NCBI RefSeq assembly: GCF_002733955.1
Contig: NZ_NVXQ01000008.1
Span: 124,001-188,000 of the forward strand
Length of the DNA: 64,000 nt
Direction of reading: 5' to 3'
Source of the DNA: Hoeflea sp.
GTDB taxonomy: Bacteria; Pseudomonadota; Alphaproteobacteria; Rhizobiales; Rhizobiaceae
The stretch's first letter is position 1. Each line of letters begins with the position of its first letter. The notes beneath the pieces are model-generated. The model was not told the origin of the DNA, did no database searches, and worked only from the letters and a program-made list of their open reading frames with translations. Made by a program: the position numbers and the translations under genes. This document shows, piece by piece, positions 28,745 to 38,013 of the stretch.

Positions 28745-29392
28745 GTGACTGATCCGGTACTTTACATTGGCAACAAGAATTACTCGTCCTGGTCGTTCCG
28801 GCCCTGGATCGGCATGCGCACAGCCGGTATCGCTTTCACGGAAAAGCTGGTGCCCTTCGACATGGCCGCCGGCAATCCGGCCTTCAAGACGTTTTCGCCC
28901 ACCGGCAAGGTGCCGGTACTCGTTGATGGCGATGTGACCGTCTGGGAATCCCTGGCGATCCTTGATCACGTCGCCCGCAAGTACCCCGCCTCCGGCCTCT
29001 GGCCCGAGAACGCAACCGACCGCACCATGGCCATGGCGATGAGTTCGGAGATGGTATCCTCGTTTCCTGCGCTGCGCTCGGCCTGCCCGATGAACATGCG
29101 CCGCGAGCGCAAGCCGATCGAGACAACGCCGGCCATCCTCGCGGACGTGGACCGCATCCAGGCCCTTTGGAGCGACTGCCTCGAAACCAGCGGCGGTCCG
29201 TTCCTTTTCGGCGCGTTCTCGATTGCCGATGCGATGTATGCGCCCGTCGTCAATCGCCTCGATGTCTACGCCTTTGAGACACGCCCGGCGGTGGCCGGCT
29301 ACATGGCCCGGATGAAGGATCTGCCCGCCTGGCGCGAATGGGAAACCGCAGGCCGCGCCGAGCCATGGATCGTCGAAGAAGACGAAGCCTGA
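28745..29392 (+). CDS. Glutathione S-transferase family protein
   Basis: This 215-residue protein has an N-terminal thioredoxin fold (VLYIGNKNYSSWSFRPWIGM, cis-proline and Glu-Ser site in GKVPVLVDGDVTVWESLAI) and a C-terminal helical domain (GPFLFGAFSIADAMYAPVVNRL). It conjugates or thiol-exchanges with glutathione; substrate unknown. A GTG start at 28745 is used because GAGAGGT lies five bases upstream; a longer frame from 28682 has no ribosome site. Confidence 0.88.
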   Translation: MTDPVLYIGNKNYSSWSFRPWIGMRTAGIAFTEKLVPFDMAAGNPAFKTFSPTGKVPVLVDGDVTVWESLAILDHVARKYPASGLWPENATDRTMAMAMSSEMVSSFPALRSACPMNMRRERKPIETTPAILADVDRIQALWSDCLETSGGPFLFGAFSIADAMYAPVVNRLDVYAFETRPAVAGYMARMKDLPAWREWETAGRAEPWIVEEDEA

Positions 29393-29571
29393 CTGTTTCC
29401 TCTTGGTCTCAAGCAGCGTCAGGATGACCAAGAGTCAAAAAAACGCGGCAACCGCTGGTCAAACCTGCAAATGCCATGTATAAGCCCGGCAAATTTCCGA
29501 AATCGGCATGTGTCAGTTTCGGCCCTTGGGTCGACCGTTGGACATGCCTGTACGCTCAATAGGAGTTTATA

Positions 29572-29757
29572 ATGGCTGTTCCGAAGCGCAAAACCACCCC
29601 ATCCAAGCGCGGCATGCGCCGCTCGGCTGATGCTCTCAAGGCCCCGACCTATGTCGAGGACAAGAATTCCGGCGAACTGCGCCGTCCGCACCACATCGAC
29701 CTGAAGACCGGCATGTACCGCGGCCGTCAGGTCCTGACACCGAAAGAAAGCGCATAA
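29572..29757 (+). CDS. rpmF: 50S ribosomal protein L32
   Basis: This 61-residue ribosomal protein starts [21 protein letters not shown] and ends in the alphaproteobacterial form with [12 protein letters not shown] is seven bases before the ATG, and a strong terminator follows. The 179 bp before it should hold its own promoter. Confidence 0.97.
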   Translation: MAVPKRKTTPSKRGMRRSADALKAPTYVEDKNSGELRRPHHIDLKTGMYRGRQVLTPKESA

Positions 29758-29782
29758 GCTTTTCAAGGCTGTTGAAGCTTTA

Positions 29783-29816
29783 AAAAAAGCCGGTCCTTGA
29801 CGGGGCCGGCTTTTTT
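29783..29816 (+). terminator. Intrinsic terminator after rpmF
   Basis: AGCCGGTCC / GGGGCCGGCT hairpin with a TTGA loop followed by six T; A residues before it make it possibly bidirectional. Confidence 0.85.
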
Positions 29817-29902
29817 GCGTCTGCAGCTTGCTGGCCGGAGCCCTTGGCCTGACGCTTCCGCATCACGGCACACCTGTCGCGACACAACCGTGCGCCAAAC
29901 AC

Positions 29903-29933
29903 AAAAACGCCCGGGAGCCGAAGCACCCGGGCG
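29903..29933 (-). terminator. Intrinsic terminator of the cold-shock gene
   Basis: On the minus strand CGCCCGGG pairs with CCCGGGCG and is followed by TTTTTG, about 50 bp after the csp stop. Confidence 0.8.
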
Positions 29934-29983
29934 AAATCAGATCAGAGTGACCAGCCTAGCCAGCCAACTTCTGCTGGGGCTTT

Positions 29984-30193
29984 TCAGGCAGCTTCGATGG
30001 TCGAAACTGCAGTCTTGCCTGTGCGGCGGTCTTCGGCTGTGTCGAAGGAAACCTTCTGGCCTTCGGCCAGACCGCGCATGCCAGCACGCTCAAGTGCAGT
30101 TGCATGGACGAAAACGTCCTTGCTGCCGTCGTCAGGTGCGATGAAGCCGAAGCCCTTTTGGTCATTGTAGAATTTAACGGTACCGGTTTTCAT
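29984..30193 (-). CDS. cspA: CspA-family cold-shock protein
   Basis: This 69-residue OB-fold protein has RNP1 [10 protein letters not shown] and RNP2 DVFVHATAL, so it binds single-stranded RNA or DNA. AAGGAC precedes the ATG. About 280 bp upstream before the desaturase stop leave room for a long 5' leader as in other cold-shock genes, but no specific cold-shock leader motif is claimed. Confidence 0.95.
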   Translation of the reverse strand: MKTGTVKFYNDQKGFGFIAPDDGSKDVFVHATALERAGMRGLAEGQKVSFDTAEDRRTGKTAVSTIEAA

Positions 30194-30472
30194 GGGGGAA
30201 GTCCTTTATGTCCATGAATGTAATTTCCGGCGCAAGCGCTCTTGAAAGCGCTCGGCGCAGGCGTTCGTCATCGAGTTTAAGTGAAGTGTTGAGCGTGTCT
30301 CCGCCTCAGGGCGGTGAGCGACCAAGTCGTCCGGTCCAAAAATCGATAGGCTGTTAGTACACTGATTTTTGCGCCAGCACAAGCAAAAGCGCGTTGACCT
30401 TGAAAGCAGGTCAGAAAAGCAGACCAGAAACCTGGTCCGCTATTCTTGTTTCGGCTGCCTTTTCGCCGCAGA

Positions 30473-31495
30473 TCAGGCCGCGGCGGCAACACTCGAAGTC
30501 CGGCCCCGCACCGAGCGGAACGGCACCAGCCGGCGGCGTTCTTCATCCCACAGCGCCAGCGGCACGCAGCGCAGGCTCTGCCAGAAGGTCAGCCGGCCGA
30601 TCTCGGCCAGTTCCGGGAAGTCCTTGAGCACCTGCGGCAGGCGGTAGAACGGGATCCGGCTTGAAAGATGGTGCACATGGTGGATGCCGATATTGCCAGT
30701 CGCCCACATCAACGGCTTGGGCAGGTCATAGAACGAGCTGCCATGCAGCGCGGCATATTCCCGTTCCCACTCCGGCGCATGGTCCCAGTGGGTCGGATCG
30801 AACTGGTGCTGAACATAGAACATCCAGACGCCGATCGAGGCGCCGATCAGCATGATCGGCAGGTGAATGATCAGGAATGCCTTGAAGCCCACGAGCATGC
30901 CGAGCGCCACCCACATCACCAGGATCGCAAGGTTTGTCACCATGACGCTCTTCCACGACATGATCCCGTCCTTCAGCGCGGTCACCGGCAGGCGGTGCTG
31001 CAGCATGAAGATGAAGGCCGGCCCGAGACCGAACATTACCAGCGGATGCCGGTAGAGACGGTACTTCCAGCGCCCTACGCTCGACAGCGCCAGATATTCC
31101 TCGACCGTCAGCGTGTCGATATCGCCGATGCCGCGGCGGTCGAGATTGCCCGAGCCTGCGTGATGGATCGCGTGCGAACGGCGCCAGTAATCATAGGGCG
31201 TCAGCGTGATCACGCCGAGAACCCGGCCGACCCGGTCATTCCACTTGGCCGTGGAGAACATCGAGCCATGACCGCAATCATGCTGGATGATGAACAGGCG
31301 CACCATCAGCAGCGCAGCCGGAATCGAAAGCACGAGGGTAAGAATGATGCTGTAGGAAAGCGCTGCCCACATCAACGCCCAGAACGAAACCAGAAGCCCG
31401 AATGTCAGGACCGTCTCGAACGCGCTTCGTCCGTCACTCGGCAACCTGTAGGGTTGCAGACGACGCACCCACTCCCGCGCTGATCCTGTCACCAT
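30473..31495 (-). CDS. Membrane fatty acid desaturase
   Basis: This 340-residue enzyme has four to six membrane helices and the three histidine boxes of acyl-lipid desaturases: HDCGHGSMF, RRSHAIHHAGSGN and IGIHHVHHLSSRIPFYRLP. It uses a di-iron centre to introduce a double bond. It resembles the omega-6/delta-12 group, but position of action cannot be read from the sequence. GGAGAAG precedes the ATG. Divergent from the MFS gene. Confidence 0.88.
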   Translation of the reverse strand: MVTGSAREWVRRLQPYRLPSDGRSAFETVLTFGLLVSFWALMWAALSYSIILTLVLSIPAALLMVRLFIIQHDCGHGSMFSTAKWNDRVGRVLGVITLTPYDYWRRSHAIHHAGSGNLDRRGIGDIDTLTVEEYLALSSVGRWKYRLYRHPLVMFGLGPAFIFMLQHRLPVTALKDGIMSWKSVMVTNLAILVMWVALGMLVGFKAFLIIHLPIMLIGASIGVWMFYVQHQFDPTHWDHAPEWEREYAALHGSSFYDLPKPLMWATGNIGIHHVHHLSSRIPFYRLPQVLKDFPELAEIGRLTFWQSLRCVPLALWDEERRRLVPFRSVRGRTSSVAAAA

Positions 31496-31724
31496 ACGAA
31501 CTTCTCCTAAGATCTCGTTTCCTCACCGGCCGGGCAATTCTTGCTGCTCTCGGCACACTTTTGTGGGGGCCTTACCACGCCGGTTCCCAAAACGGCATCT
31601 TTTTCTCCCCACTTCCCCAGATCACGATGTGTCACATCGTCACTCCGAGTGTTACCAGTGGTCAGATTTACCTTGTGCGAAAACGGATGTACCGATTTTC
31701 AATCGATTTAATACGGATCTCTCC

Positions 31725-32924
31725 ATGTCCACCTCCGCTATTGCTGCTCCCCCATTGCTTTCGCCTCAACGCCTCGCCGTCTCGCTGATGTTTCTCGCCA
31801 ATGGATTTGTGGTTGGCAGCTGGGCGCCCAAGATCCCGGAATTTGCTGCCCGGCTGAAGCTTGATGAAAGCGATCTCGGCCTGATGATCATGTGTTTCGG
31901 CATCGGTTCGCTCTGCGCCATGCCGGCGGTGGGTGCACTGATTGCCGGTCGCGGCTCCCACGCCGTCACCCGAATCCTTGCCGCTCTGACCATTCCCTGC
32001 CTGATCCTTGTCACCATCGCGCCCTCGATCTGGACCGCGGCGCTGGCGCTGTTTCTCATCGGCGCCCTGATCGGCGGCATGGATGTCGCCATGAATGCCA
32101 ATGCGGTCGAGGTCGAGAAACGCCAGGGCCGGGCGATCATGTCGTCCTGTCACGGCTGCTGGAGCCTCGGCGGTGTTGCCGGCGCAGCGCTCGGCGGTGT
32201 GCTGATCGCGCACTACGGCGTGCATGTGCATGCCATTGCCGCGTCCCTCGTCACCTGTATTCTGGTCCTGATTGCCTGGCCGCGGGTGCTTGTCGACCCG
32301 CCCCATGTTGAACTGGATGATGCCGGGCGCCCTGGTGCGGCCACTTCCCGGCCCAGCCTGCTCGGCGCCGGCGCCGCTGTTTGGCTCACCGGCATCATCT
32401 GCCTGATCATGATGACGCCCGAGGGAGCCATTCTCGACTGGGGTGCACTTTACCTGCGTCAGGAACTGGGCGCTGACCCGGCCCTCTCCGGCCTTGCCTT
32501 CGGCGCCTTCTCGGCGGCCATGGCGCTGATGCGCTTCCTCGGGGATCTGGTGCGCGACCGGTTCGGCGCGGTCAGGACATTCCGGGTTTCCTGCGTGCTC
32601 GCCATGGCTGGCCTCGGCACCGCCGGATTGGCAACTTCGCCGGAACTGGCCATCGCCGGTTTCGCCATTGCCGGCCTGGGCTTTGCCAACACCGTGCCGA
32701 TCGCCTTTTCCGCTGCCGGCAACCTGCCCGGCCTGCCCCAGGGACTGGCAATCTCGGTGGTCACCTTCATGGGCTATTCGGGCATATTGTTCGCGCCCTC
32801 GGTGATCGGTTTCATCGCAGAGCACACCGGATTCGCGGCAATCTATGTGGCGCTGCCCCTGTTCGTCGTCCTGCCGCTCTTCTTTTCCAGCCTGATGCGG
32901 CACGCTGACAGGCAACCCGGATAG
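31725..32924 (+). CDS. MFS transporter, 12 membrane segments
   Basis: This 399-residue carrier begins near SMSTSAIAAPPLLSPQRLA. Typical MFS traits are seen: FVVGSWAPKIPEFAARLKLDESDLG after helix 1, the loop GRGSHAVTRILA, and a central cytoplasmic loop around 200-215 separating two six-helix halves. It resembles YbjJ-type sugar/inner membrane MFS proteins (ATG chosen at MSTSAI; GGATCTC upstream). Substrate unknown. Confidence 0.85.
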   Translation: MSTSAIAAPPLLSPQRLAVSLMFLANGFVVGSWAPKIPEFAARLKLDESDLGLMIMCFGIGSLCAMPAVGALIAGRGSHAVTRILAALTIPCLILVTIAPSIWTAALALFLIGALIGGMDVAMNANAVEVEKRQGRAIMSSCHGCWSLGGVAGAALGGVLIAHYGVHVHAIAASLVTCILVLIAWPRVLVDPPHVELDDAGRPGAATSRPSLLGAGAAVWLTGIICLIMMTPEGAILDWGALYLRQELGADPALSGLAFGAFSAAMALMRFLGDLVRDRFGAVRTFRVSCVLAMAGLGTAGLATSPELAIAGFAIAGLGFANTVPIAFSAAGNLPGLPQGLAISVVTFMGYSGILFAPSVIGFIAEHTGFAAIYVALPLFVVLPLFFSSLMRHADRQPG

Positions 32925-32939
32925 ACCCGGCGCCTGTTT

Positions 32940-33716
32940 TCAGCACTCTTCGAACCTGTCGAGCCAGTCCAGCCCGTCCAGCGTGGCTTCCTTCGGCCGG
33001 TATTCGCAGCCGACAAAACCGCGGTAGCCAAGCTCGTCCAGCGCCTCCAGAACCCGGAAATCATCAAGCTCGCCGGTTCCGGGTTCATTGCGCCCCGGCA
33101 CCGAGGCAATCTGCACATGCCCGATGATCGGCATCATCTGTTCAAGCGCCCTGAGCACATCCCCGTGCAGGATCTGGCGGTGATAGACATCGAATTGCAG
33201 CTTCACGTTTGGACGACCCAGATCGGTGATCGCTGCGGCAGCCAGATCGAAACTGTTGAGGAAATAGCCCGGCATGTCGCGTGGGTTGAGCGGCTCGATC
33301 AGCAAGGTGATGTCCTTCTCGCCAGTGGCATCCGCAACAAAGGCCAGGGCGTCCCTGTAGGCCCTCTGATGAACCGGATCCGCGGGGTCGGCAATCCCCG
33401 CCATCATGTGCAGCCGCCGTGTGCCCAGAGCCTGGGCATAGGCAAGCGCGGTAGTCACAGACTGCTGCAACTCGTCCTTCCGCTCGGGCAATGCCGCCAG
33501 TCCGCGATCGCCGCCCGCCCAGTCGCCCGGCGGCAGGTTGAACAACACCTGCTCCAGCTCCGCTTCAGCCAGCCGTTCGGCGATGGCATCAGCCTCAAAC
33601 TCATAGGGAAACAGAAATTCCACCGCGTCGAAGCCGGCATCGGCCGCAGCCTGGAACCGGTCAAGAAACGCATGCTCGGTAAACATCAACGACAGATTTG
33701 CGGCAAAGAATGGCAT
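32940..33716 (-). CDS. Hydroxypyruvate isomerase-family TIM barrel protein
   Basis: This 258-residue xylose-isomerase-like barrel starts at MPFFAANLSLMFTEHAFLDRF, with GGAGG five bases upstream; an upstream in-frame extension to 33968 runs through the terminator and has no family support. Motifs NLPPGDWAGGDRG, LLIEPLNPRDMPGY and QFDVYHRQILHGD, with metal-binding Glu and Asp, fit Hyi/OtnI enzymes, which isomerise hydroxypyruvate or 2-oxo-tetronate. It lies downstream of the second TRAP/aldolase cluster, beyond a terminator, so it may be independent. Confidence 0.88.
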   Translation of the reverse strand: MPFFAANLSLMFTEHAFLDRFQAAADAGFDAVEFLFPYEFEADAIAERLAEAELEQVLFNLPPGDWAGGDRGLAALPERKDELQQSVTTALAYAQALGTRRLHMMAGIADPADPVHQRAYRDALAFVADATGEKDITLLIEPLNPRDMPGYFLNSFDLAAAAITDLGRPNVKLQFDVYHRQILHGDVLRALEQMMPIIGHVQIASVPGRNEPGTGELDDFRVLEALDELGYRGFVGCEYRPKEATLDGLDWLDRFEEC

Positions 33717-33810
33717 TTGAACCTCCGGTCTAACCCTTCCCTCCTTCAGCTTTAACAGTGTTGCGCCAGCTGACAACCTGCGATAGCGAATCGGTAAACC
33801 GCACCGGCAC

Positions 33811-33846
33811 AAAAAGACCGCCAGGAGCACAAAGCTCTCGGCGGTC
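33811..33846 (-). terminator. Intrinsic terminator after the DapA-family gene
   Basis: On the minus strand GACCGCC and GGCGGTC form a hairpin followed by TTTTT, about 65 bp after the aldolase stop. It ends the dctPQM-aldolase transcript. Confidence 0.75.
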
Positions 33847-33912
33847 AGGCCCTTGGGGGACAAAGGACAGGTTCTTGCCCGGCACGGGCCGGCGGCACCC
33901 GGCAGATGAGGG

Positions 33913-34845
33913 TCAGGCGGACCAGTTGGCGTACCAGTCCCTGAACAGCTTGTACTGGGTTTCGACATACTGTTTCTGCGAGGCCGAGAGCGCGTCGGTC
34001 TCGTTGAAATGCAGCGTGTATTCGGCGTTGCCGTTGAGCAGCATCAGGTGCTTGTAATAGAGCACCAGGTCGGCGCCTTCATCGAACGACGACAGCACGC
34101 CGAGCGCCTCTTCCAGCTCCTTGGCCTTCAGTCGCGCCTTGGCATCGCCTTGCGCCGCCTTCTTGCACAGATCCACCAGCTGCAGCACTTCCCTGGGCAA
34201 CGCATTGCCGATGCCGGTGATCGCGCCGGTGGCGCCGCAATTGACGAAGCCGTGATAGACATTGGTGTCGACGCCGACCATCAGCGTGACGCTGTCATCC
34301 GCCGAGGTGATGTATTCTGCCGCATAGCGCAGGTCTGCCGCACCACCGAATTCCTTGAAGCCGATCAGGTTCGGGTGGTCCTTGCGCAGCGCGAAGAACA
34401 GATCGGCGCGGGTGGCAAAGCCATAATAGGGGCTGTTGTAGATCACCGCCGGCAGATCCGGAGCTGCCGACAGGATCGCCTTGAAATGGGCTTCCTGGGC
34501 GCTTGCCGAAGTGCCGCGCGAAAGAACCCGCGGGATCACCATCAGACCCTGCGCGCCGACCTTGGCCGCATGCGCCGCATGGGCAACCGCCGAGGCGCTG
34601 TTGATCGCGCCGGTGCCGACGACGGTCGGAATGCCGGCGGCGACCAGGCGCGAAACGCCTTCCATCCGCTGCGCGTCGGTGAGAAGCGGCCAGTCGCCCA
34701 TCGAACCGCAATAGACCACCGCCGACATGCCGGCATCGATCAGTTCCTGGCCCATGCGCACCAGCGCGTCGACATCAGGCGTCCGGTCGGCCTTGCAGGG
34801 CGTCATCAGCGCCGGCATGCAGCCGGTGAAAATCGAGTTGTCCAT
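33913..34845 (-). CDS. Dihydrodipicolinate synthase/N-acetylneuraminate lyase-family enzyme
   Basis: This 310-residue class I aldolase-fold protein has FTGCMPALMTPCKADRTPD, the YCGSMGDWPLLT motif (replacing the usual GTTGE), the tyrosine in AVIYNSPYYGF and the Schiff-base lysine in LIGFKEFGG. The changed GTTGE motif argues against lysine biosynthesis. Its place behind a TRAP transporter and a GntR regulator suggests a catabolic keto-acid lyase or dehydratase, for instance in hydroxyproline or sugar-acid breakdown. The start MDNSIF is chosen by its spacing; an ATG seven codons upstream is an alternative. Confidence 0.85.
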   Translation of the reverse strand: MDNSIFTGCMPALMTPCKADRTPDVDALVRMGQELIDAGMSAVVYCGSMGDWPLLTDAQRMEGVSRLVAAGIPTVVGTGAINSASAVAHAAHAAKVGAQGLMVIPRVLSRGTSASAQEAHFKAILSAAPDLPAVIYNSPYYGFATRADLFFALRKDHPNLIGFKEFGGAADLRYAAEYITSADDSVTLMVGVDTNVYHGFVNCGATGAITGIGNALPREVLQLVDLCKKAAQGDAKARLKAKELEEALGVLSSFDEGADLVLYYKHLMLLNGNAEYTLHFNETDALSASQKQYVETQYKLFRDWYANWSA

Positions 34846-34875
34846 AAGGAGATGTCCTTCTTTCAATAAACGGGA

Positions 34876-36186
34876 TCAGAAGCCGACGATCTGAGAGGGG
34901 AGCCAGGTCGACAGGGCAGGAAACAGCGCGACCGCAAGCAGCGTGGCGATCTGCAACAGGATGAACGGCACGACGCCACGGCACATCTGGCCATAGGTCA
35001 TGTCGGACGGCGCGATCGACTTGAGATAGAAGATCGACGACGCCATCGGCGGTGTCAGGTAGCTGGTCTGGATGACGATGATCATCATCGTGCCGAACCA
35101 GACCGGATCGATGCCGGCAGAGCGGATGAACGGCGTGAACAGCGGCACCGCAATCAGCACATTGGCGGTCCAGTCGAGCACGAAGCCCAGGAGCAGCACG
35201 ATCAACAGGAAGAAGATGATCATGCCGGTGTCGCCGAATCCGGCGGCCTCGATGAAGGAGCGGATCATCCGCGAGCCGCCATTGGCGGCAAATGTGCCCA
35301 TGAACATGGTGCCCGCGGCAACGATCAGCAGGATCATCGCCGAGATCCGCACCGTAATCTTCAGCGACTCGAACAGCATGGCGAGGTTGAAGCGGCCATA
35401 GAAGATGCTCAAGAGCGTCGCCCCGACAGCCCCCACGGACGCGGCTTCCGTCGGCGAGGCAATGCCTGCCAGCAGCGAGCCGAGAACGGCAAAAATCAGC
35501 GCACAGATCGGCAGCAGCGAGGTCACCGTGATGCGCAGCTTTTCGCCCAGCGGCATCTCCGGCTCGGCGAAGTCCTGCGTCGGCTGCGGCGGCGCCAGCA
35601 CGCCCTGGATGATCAGGTAGATAATGAACAGACCGACCATCAGCAGGCCCGGCAGCATCATGCCGGCAAGCAGTTCGCCGACCGACATCTGCGCCAGCGA
35701 GGCATACATCACCGCGATCACCGAGGGCGGGATCATGGTGCCGAGCGAACCACCGGCGCAGATCGTGCCGGCAATCTGGCTGTTGCGGTAGCCACCACGC
35801 TGCATTGCCGGGATCGCCATCATGCCGATCATCACCTCGACCGCGCCGACCACGCCGGCTGCGGCGGCAAACACTGCCCCCATGGCAATCGTGGCGACGG
35901 CAAGCCCGCCGGGCAGTCGCGACATCCAGATCTGCATCACCTTGAACAGCCGCTCGGCAATGCCCGAGCGCTCCAGGATCGCGCCCATCAGCACGAACAT
36001 CGGAATGGCAGCGAGAATGAAATTGGTCGAAGCCGAATAGAATGCGCCATAAAGCTGGGCAAAGGCATTCGGACCGAACTTGGCAATGCCCGCGGCCGCC
36101 GACACGATCGCCAGCGAAAACGCGATCGGGATGCCGGTCAACACCAGCACGAACAGCGCGGGAAACATCAGGGCGGCAATGGTCAT
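34876..36186 (-). CDS. dctM: TRAP transporter large permease DctM (second system)
   Basis: This 436-residue membrane protein shows PMFVLMGAILERSGIAERLFKVM, GGSLGTMIPPSVIAVMYASL and a final PMASSIFYLKSIAPSDMTYGQ. It forms the transport channel with the DctQ protein encoded four bases upstream. The start MTIAALMF is used; a longer frame would run through the dctQ stop. Confidence 0.94.
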   Translation of the reverse strand: MTIAALMFPALFVLVLTGIPIAFSLAIVSAAAGIAKFGPNAFAQLYGAFYSASTNFILAAIPMFVLMGAILERSGIAERLFKVMQIWMSRLPGGLAVATIAMGAVFAAAAGVVGAVEVMIGMMAIPAMQRGGYRNSQIAGTICAGGSLGTMIPPSVIAVMYASLAQMSVGELLAGMMLPGLLMVGLFIIYLIIQGVLAPPQPTQDFAEPEMPLGEKLRITVTSLLPICALIFAVLGSLLAGIASPTEAASVGAVGATLLSIFYGRFNLAMLFESLKITVRISAMILLIVAAGTMFMGTFAANGGSRMIRSFIEAAGFGDTGMIIFFLLIVLLLGFVLDWTANVLIAVPLFTPFIRSAGIDPVWFGTMMIIVIQTSYLTPPMASSIFYLKSIAPSDMTYGQMCRGVVPFILLQIATLLAVALFPALSTWLPSQIVGF

Positions 36187-36190
36187 CGGA

Positions 36191-36706
36191 TCAGGCTTCC
36201 AGTTTGAACGGCTGGTCTTCATCGCCGCGGAACACCCGCAAGCCGTGAACCAGCTGCTGCAGCGTCAGCGCCACCAGCCCGATGGCCAGGATCGCGAAGA
36301 ACGGCCACATCAGCGGCGCCCAGGGGCTGACATTCTCGACCTCGCCGGTCTCGAAGGCCCGCCAGGCCCGCTCGATGGCGAATTTCGACAGTCCTGCGAA
36401 GATCGGTGTGATCAGGAACACGAACACGAAACCTTCGAGCTTGCGCCTTATGCCGACCGGCATCTTCTGGGCAAGGAAATCGATCCGCACATGCGCATCC
36501 TGTTTCAGCGCATAGGCCGCACCAAGAACAAACAGCGTGCCGGTGGCCATGTAGGAGATATCGAAGGCCCAGATGGTTGGCGCGCCAAAGGCATAGCGCG
36601 CCACCACTTCGTAGATCATCGAGATCACCAGAACCACCGTCACGACTTGGGCGATCCAGGACAACAGACGGGAGAATGCGTCGACAATGTTGAACAGCCT
36701 GGTCAT
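36191..36706 (-). CDS. dctQ: TRAP transporter small permease DctQ (second system)
   Basis: This 171-residue four-helix protein carries the DctQ signature RYAFGAPTIWAFDIS and DAHVRIDFLAQKMP. It joins DctM, with almost no gap between the genes. Confidence 0.92.
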   Translation of the reverse strand: MTRLFNIVDAFSRLLSWIAQVVTVVLVISMIYEVVARYAFGAPTIWAFDISYMATGTLFVLGAAYALKQDAHVRIDFLAQKMPVGIRRKLEGFVFVFLITPIFAGLSKFAIERAWRAFETGEVENVSPWAPLMWPFFAILAIGLVALTLQQLVHGLRVFRGDEDQPFKLEA

Positions 36707-36729
36707 GACGGTGGGTTCCGTTCTCTCGT

Positions 36730-37791
36730 TCAGTCCTGGTTGCGGACCAGATAGCTGCTTTCAGCGGACCACAGGGTCTTGAAGGCCATGTAGTCGGCGA
36801 GGATGTCGGCCATCTCCGCCTTGCCGTCGGCCTTCTGGGCTTCGGCCGTTTTGCCGATCCAGTCCGCACCGGCGTCGGACAACTGCTTGATGAACTCCGG
36901 CGACAGCGTGATCACCTCGTTCTTGCCCTTGCGGTATGTGTCCATCGCCGCGACATCGCCGCCATAGAAATGGATCAGCGCCTGCATGGTGGTCAGCTCC
37001 GCTGCCTTTTCCAGAAGCGGCTTCAGATCGTCGGGAAGCGCATCCCAGGTTTCCTGCTTGAGCACGACTTCCCACAGGAAGGTCGGCTGGTGCACACCCG
37101 GAACGATGATGTATTTCGCCGCTTCATGGAAGCCTTCCGGCAGGTTGGCCGACGGCGGGCCCCATTCGATCAGGTCAACGCCCTTGCGCTGCAGCAGGGT
37201 GTAGATTTCACCGGGCGGAACCACGGTCGGAACCGCGCCGAAATACTCTTCCATCACCTTGGCCCATGGACCCGAGGTGCGGTATTTCATGCCCTTGAGG
37301 TCTTCGGCCTTGGTGATCGGCACATTGGAATGCGCCATCACTTCCGACGAGCCGATGCCGACGATCAGGTTCTTGAAACCGTCCCTGGCGCGCAGCTCTG
37401 CAAGCTTTTCCTTGCCGCCCTTCTCGTAGATCCAGGTGACATAGGCTTCGGGCCCCATGCCGCCGGGAAATCCTGCAAAGATCGCGTTGGTCGGGTCCTG
37501 GTTGACCAGATAGCTCGGGGTCGAGTGACCGGCCTGAACGATGCCGTCGCGAACGCCGTCATAGACCTGCAGCGCAGGCACGAGCACACCGGCGCCAAAT
37601 GGCTCGATCAAAACCCGGCCATTGGTGAGAACATCGACGTTTTCAGCGAAGCGCTCGAGGAAATTGACATAGAAGGGCGAACCTTCCGGCACCGAGGTCG
37701 GCACCTGCCACGTGACTTCCTGGGCCACGGCCGGCACGGCTGCAACAGACAGCATCGATAGCAGCGCCCAGTTTCTGATTTTCTTGAACAT
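36730..37791 (-). CDS. dctP: TRAP transporter solute-binding protein DctP (second system)
   Basis: This 353-residue protein has a Sec signal peptide ending near VAQEV, then WQVPTSVPEGSPFYVNFLERFAENV and the ligand-site region GMKYRTSGPWAKVMEEYFGAVPTVVPPGEIYTLLQRKGVD. The central Arg in KYRTSG fits the carboxylate-binding arginine of DctP proteins, so the ligand is probably an acid. It is the first gene of dctP-dctQ-dctM-aldolase. Confidence 0.93.
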   Translation of the reverse strand: MFKKIRNWALLSMLSVAAVPAVAQEVTWQVPTSVPEGSPFYVNFLERFAENVDVLTNGRVLIEPFGAGVLVPALQVYDGVRDGIVQAGHSTPSYLVNQDPTNAIFAGFPGGMGPEAYVTWIYEKGGKEKLAELRARDGFKNLIVGIGSSEVMAHSNVPITKAEDLKGMKYRTSGPWAKVMEEYFGAVPTVVPPGEIYTLLQRKGVDLIEWGPPSANLPEGFHEAAKYIIVPGVHQPTFLWEVVLKQETWDALPDDLKPLLEKAAELTTMQALIHFYGGDVAAMDTYRKGKNEVITLSPEFIKQLSDAGADWIGKTAEAQKADGKAEMADILADYMAFKTLWSAESSYLVRNQD

Positions 37792-38013
37792 GAAACCCTC
37801 TGTGGTTTGGCCGCGCAGCCACGCGGACGATTGGTGGTGTTCTGACCAACGCCGGACCTCGCTTCAGCGACGCCCGTCGCATGCGTCTCTCTGCGGAGAC
37901 ATACCGACTATAGGTAATTGTATTTTCATTGTCGACATAAAATATCTCGGAAATTCAGGCCAAGCAGAATTGCCGCCCGAAGGCGTGGTATATCCAAATT
38001 TTATGCAGTGTTT

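Noticed and set aside
37921-37945. TGTCGACA as the full GntR operator
   Set aside because: Only an 8-bp palindrome; flanks do not fit the usual FadR-subfamily consensus, so it is mentioned with the regulator but not called as a site.
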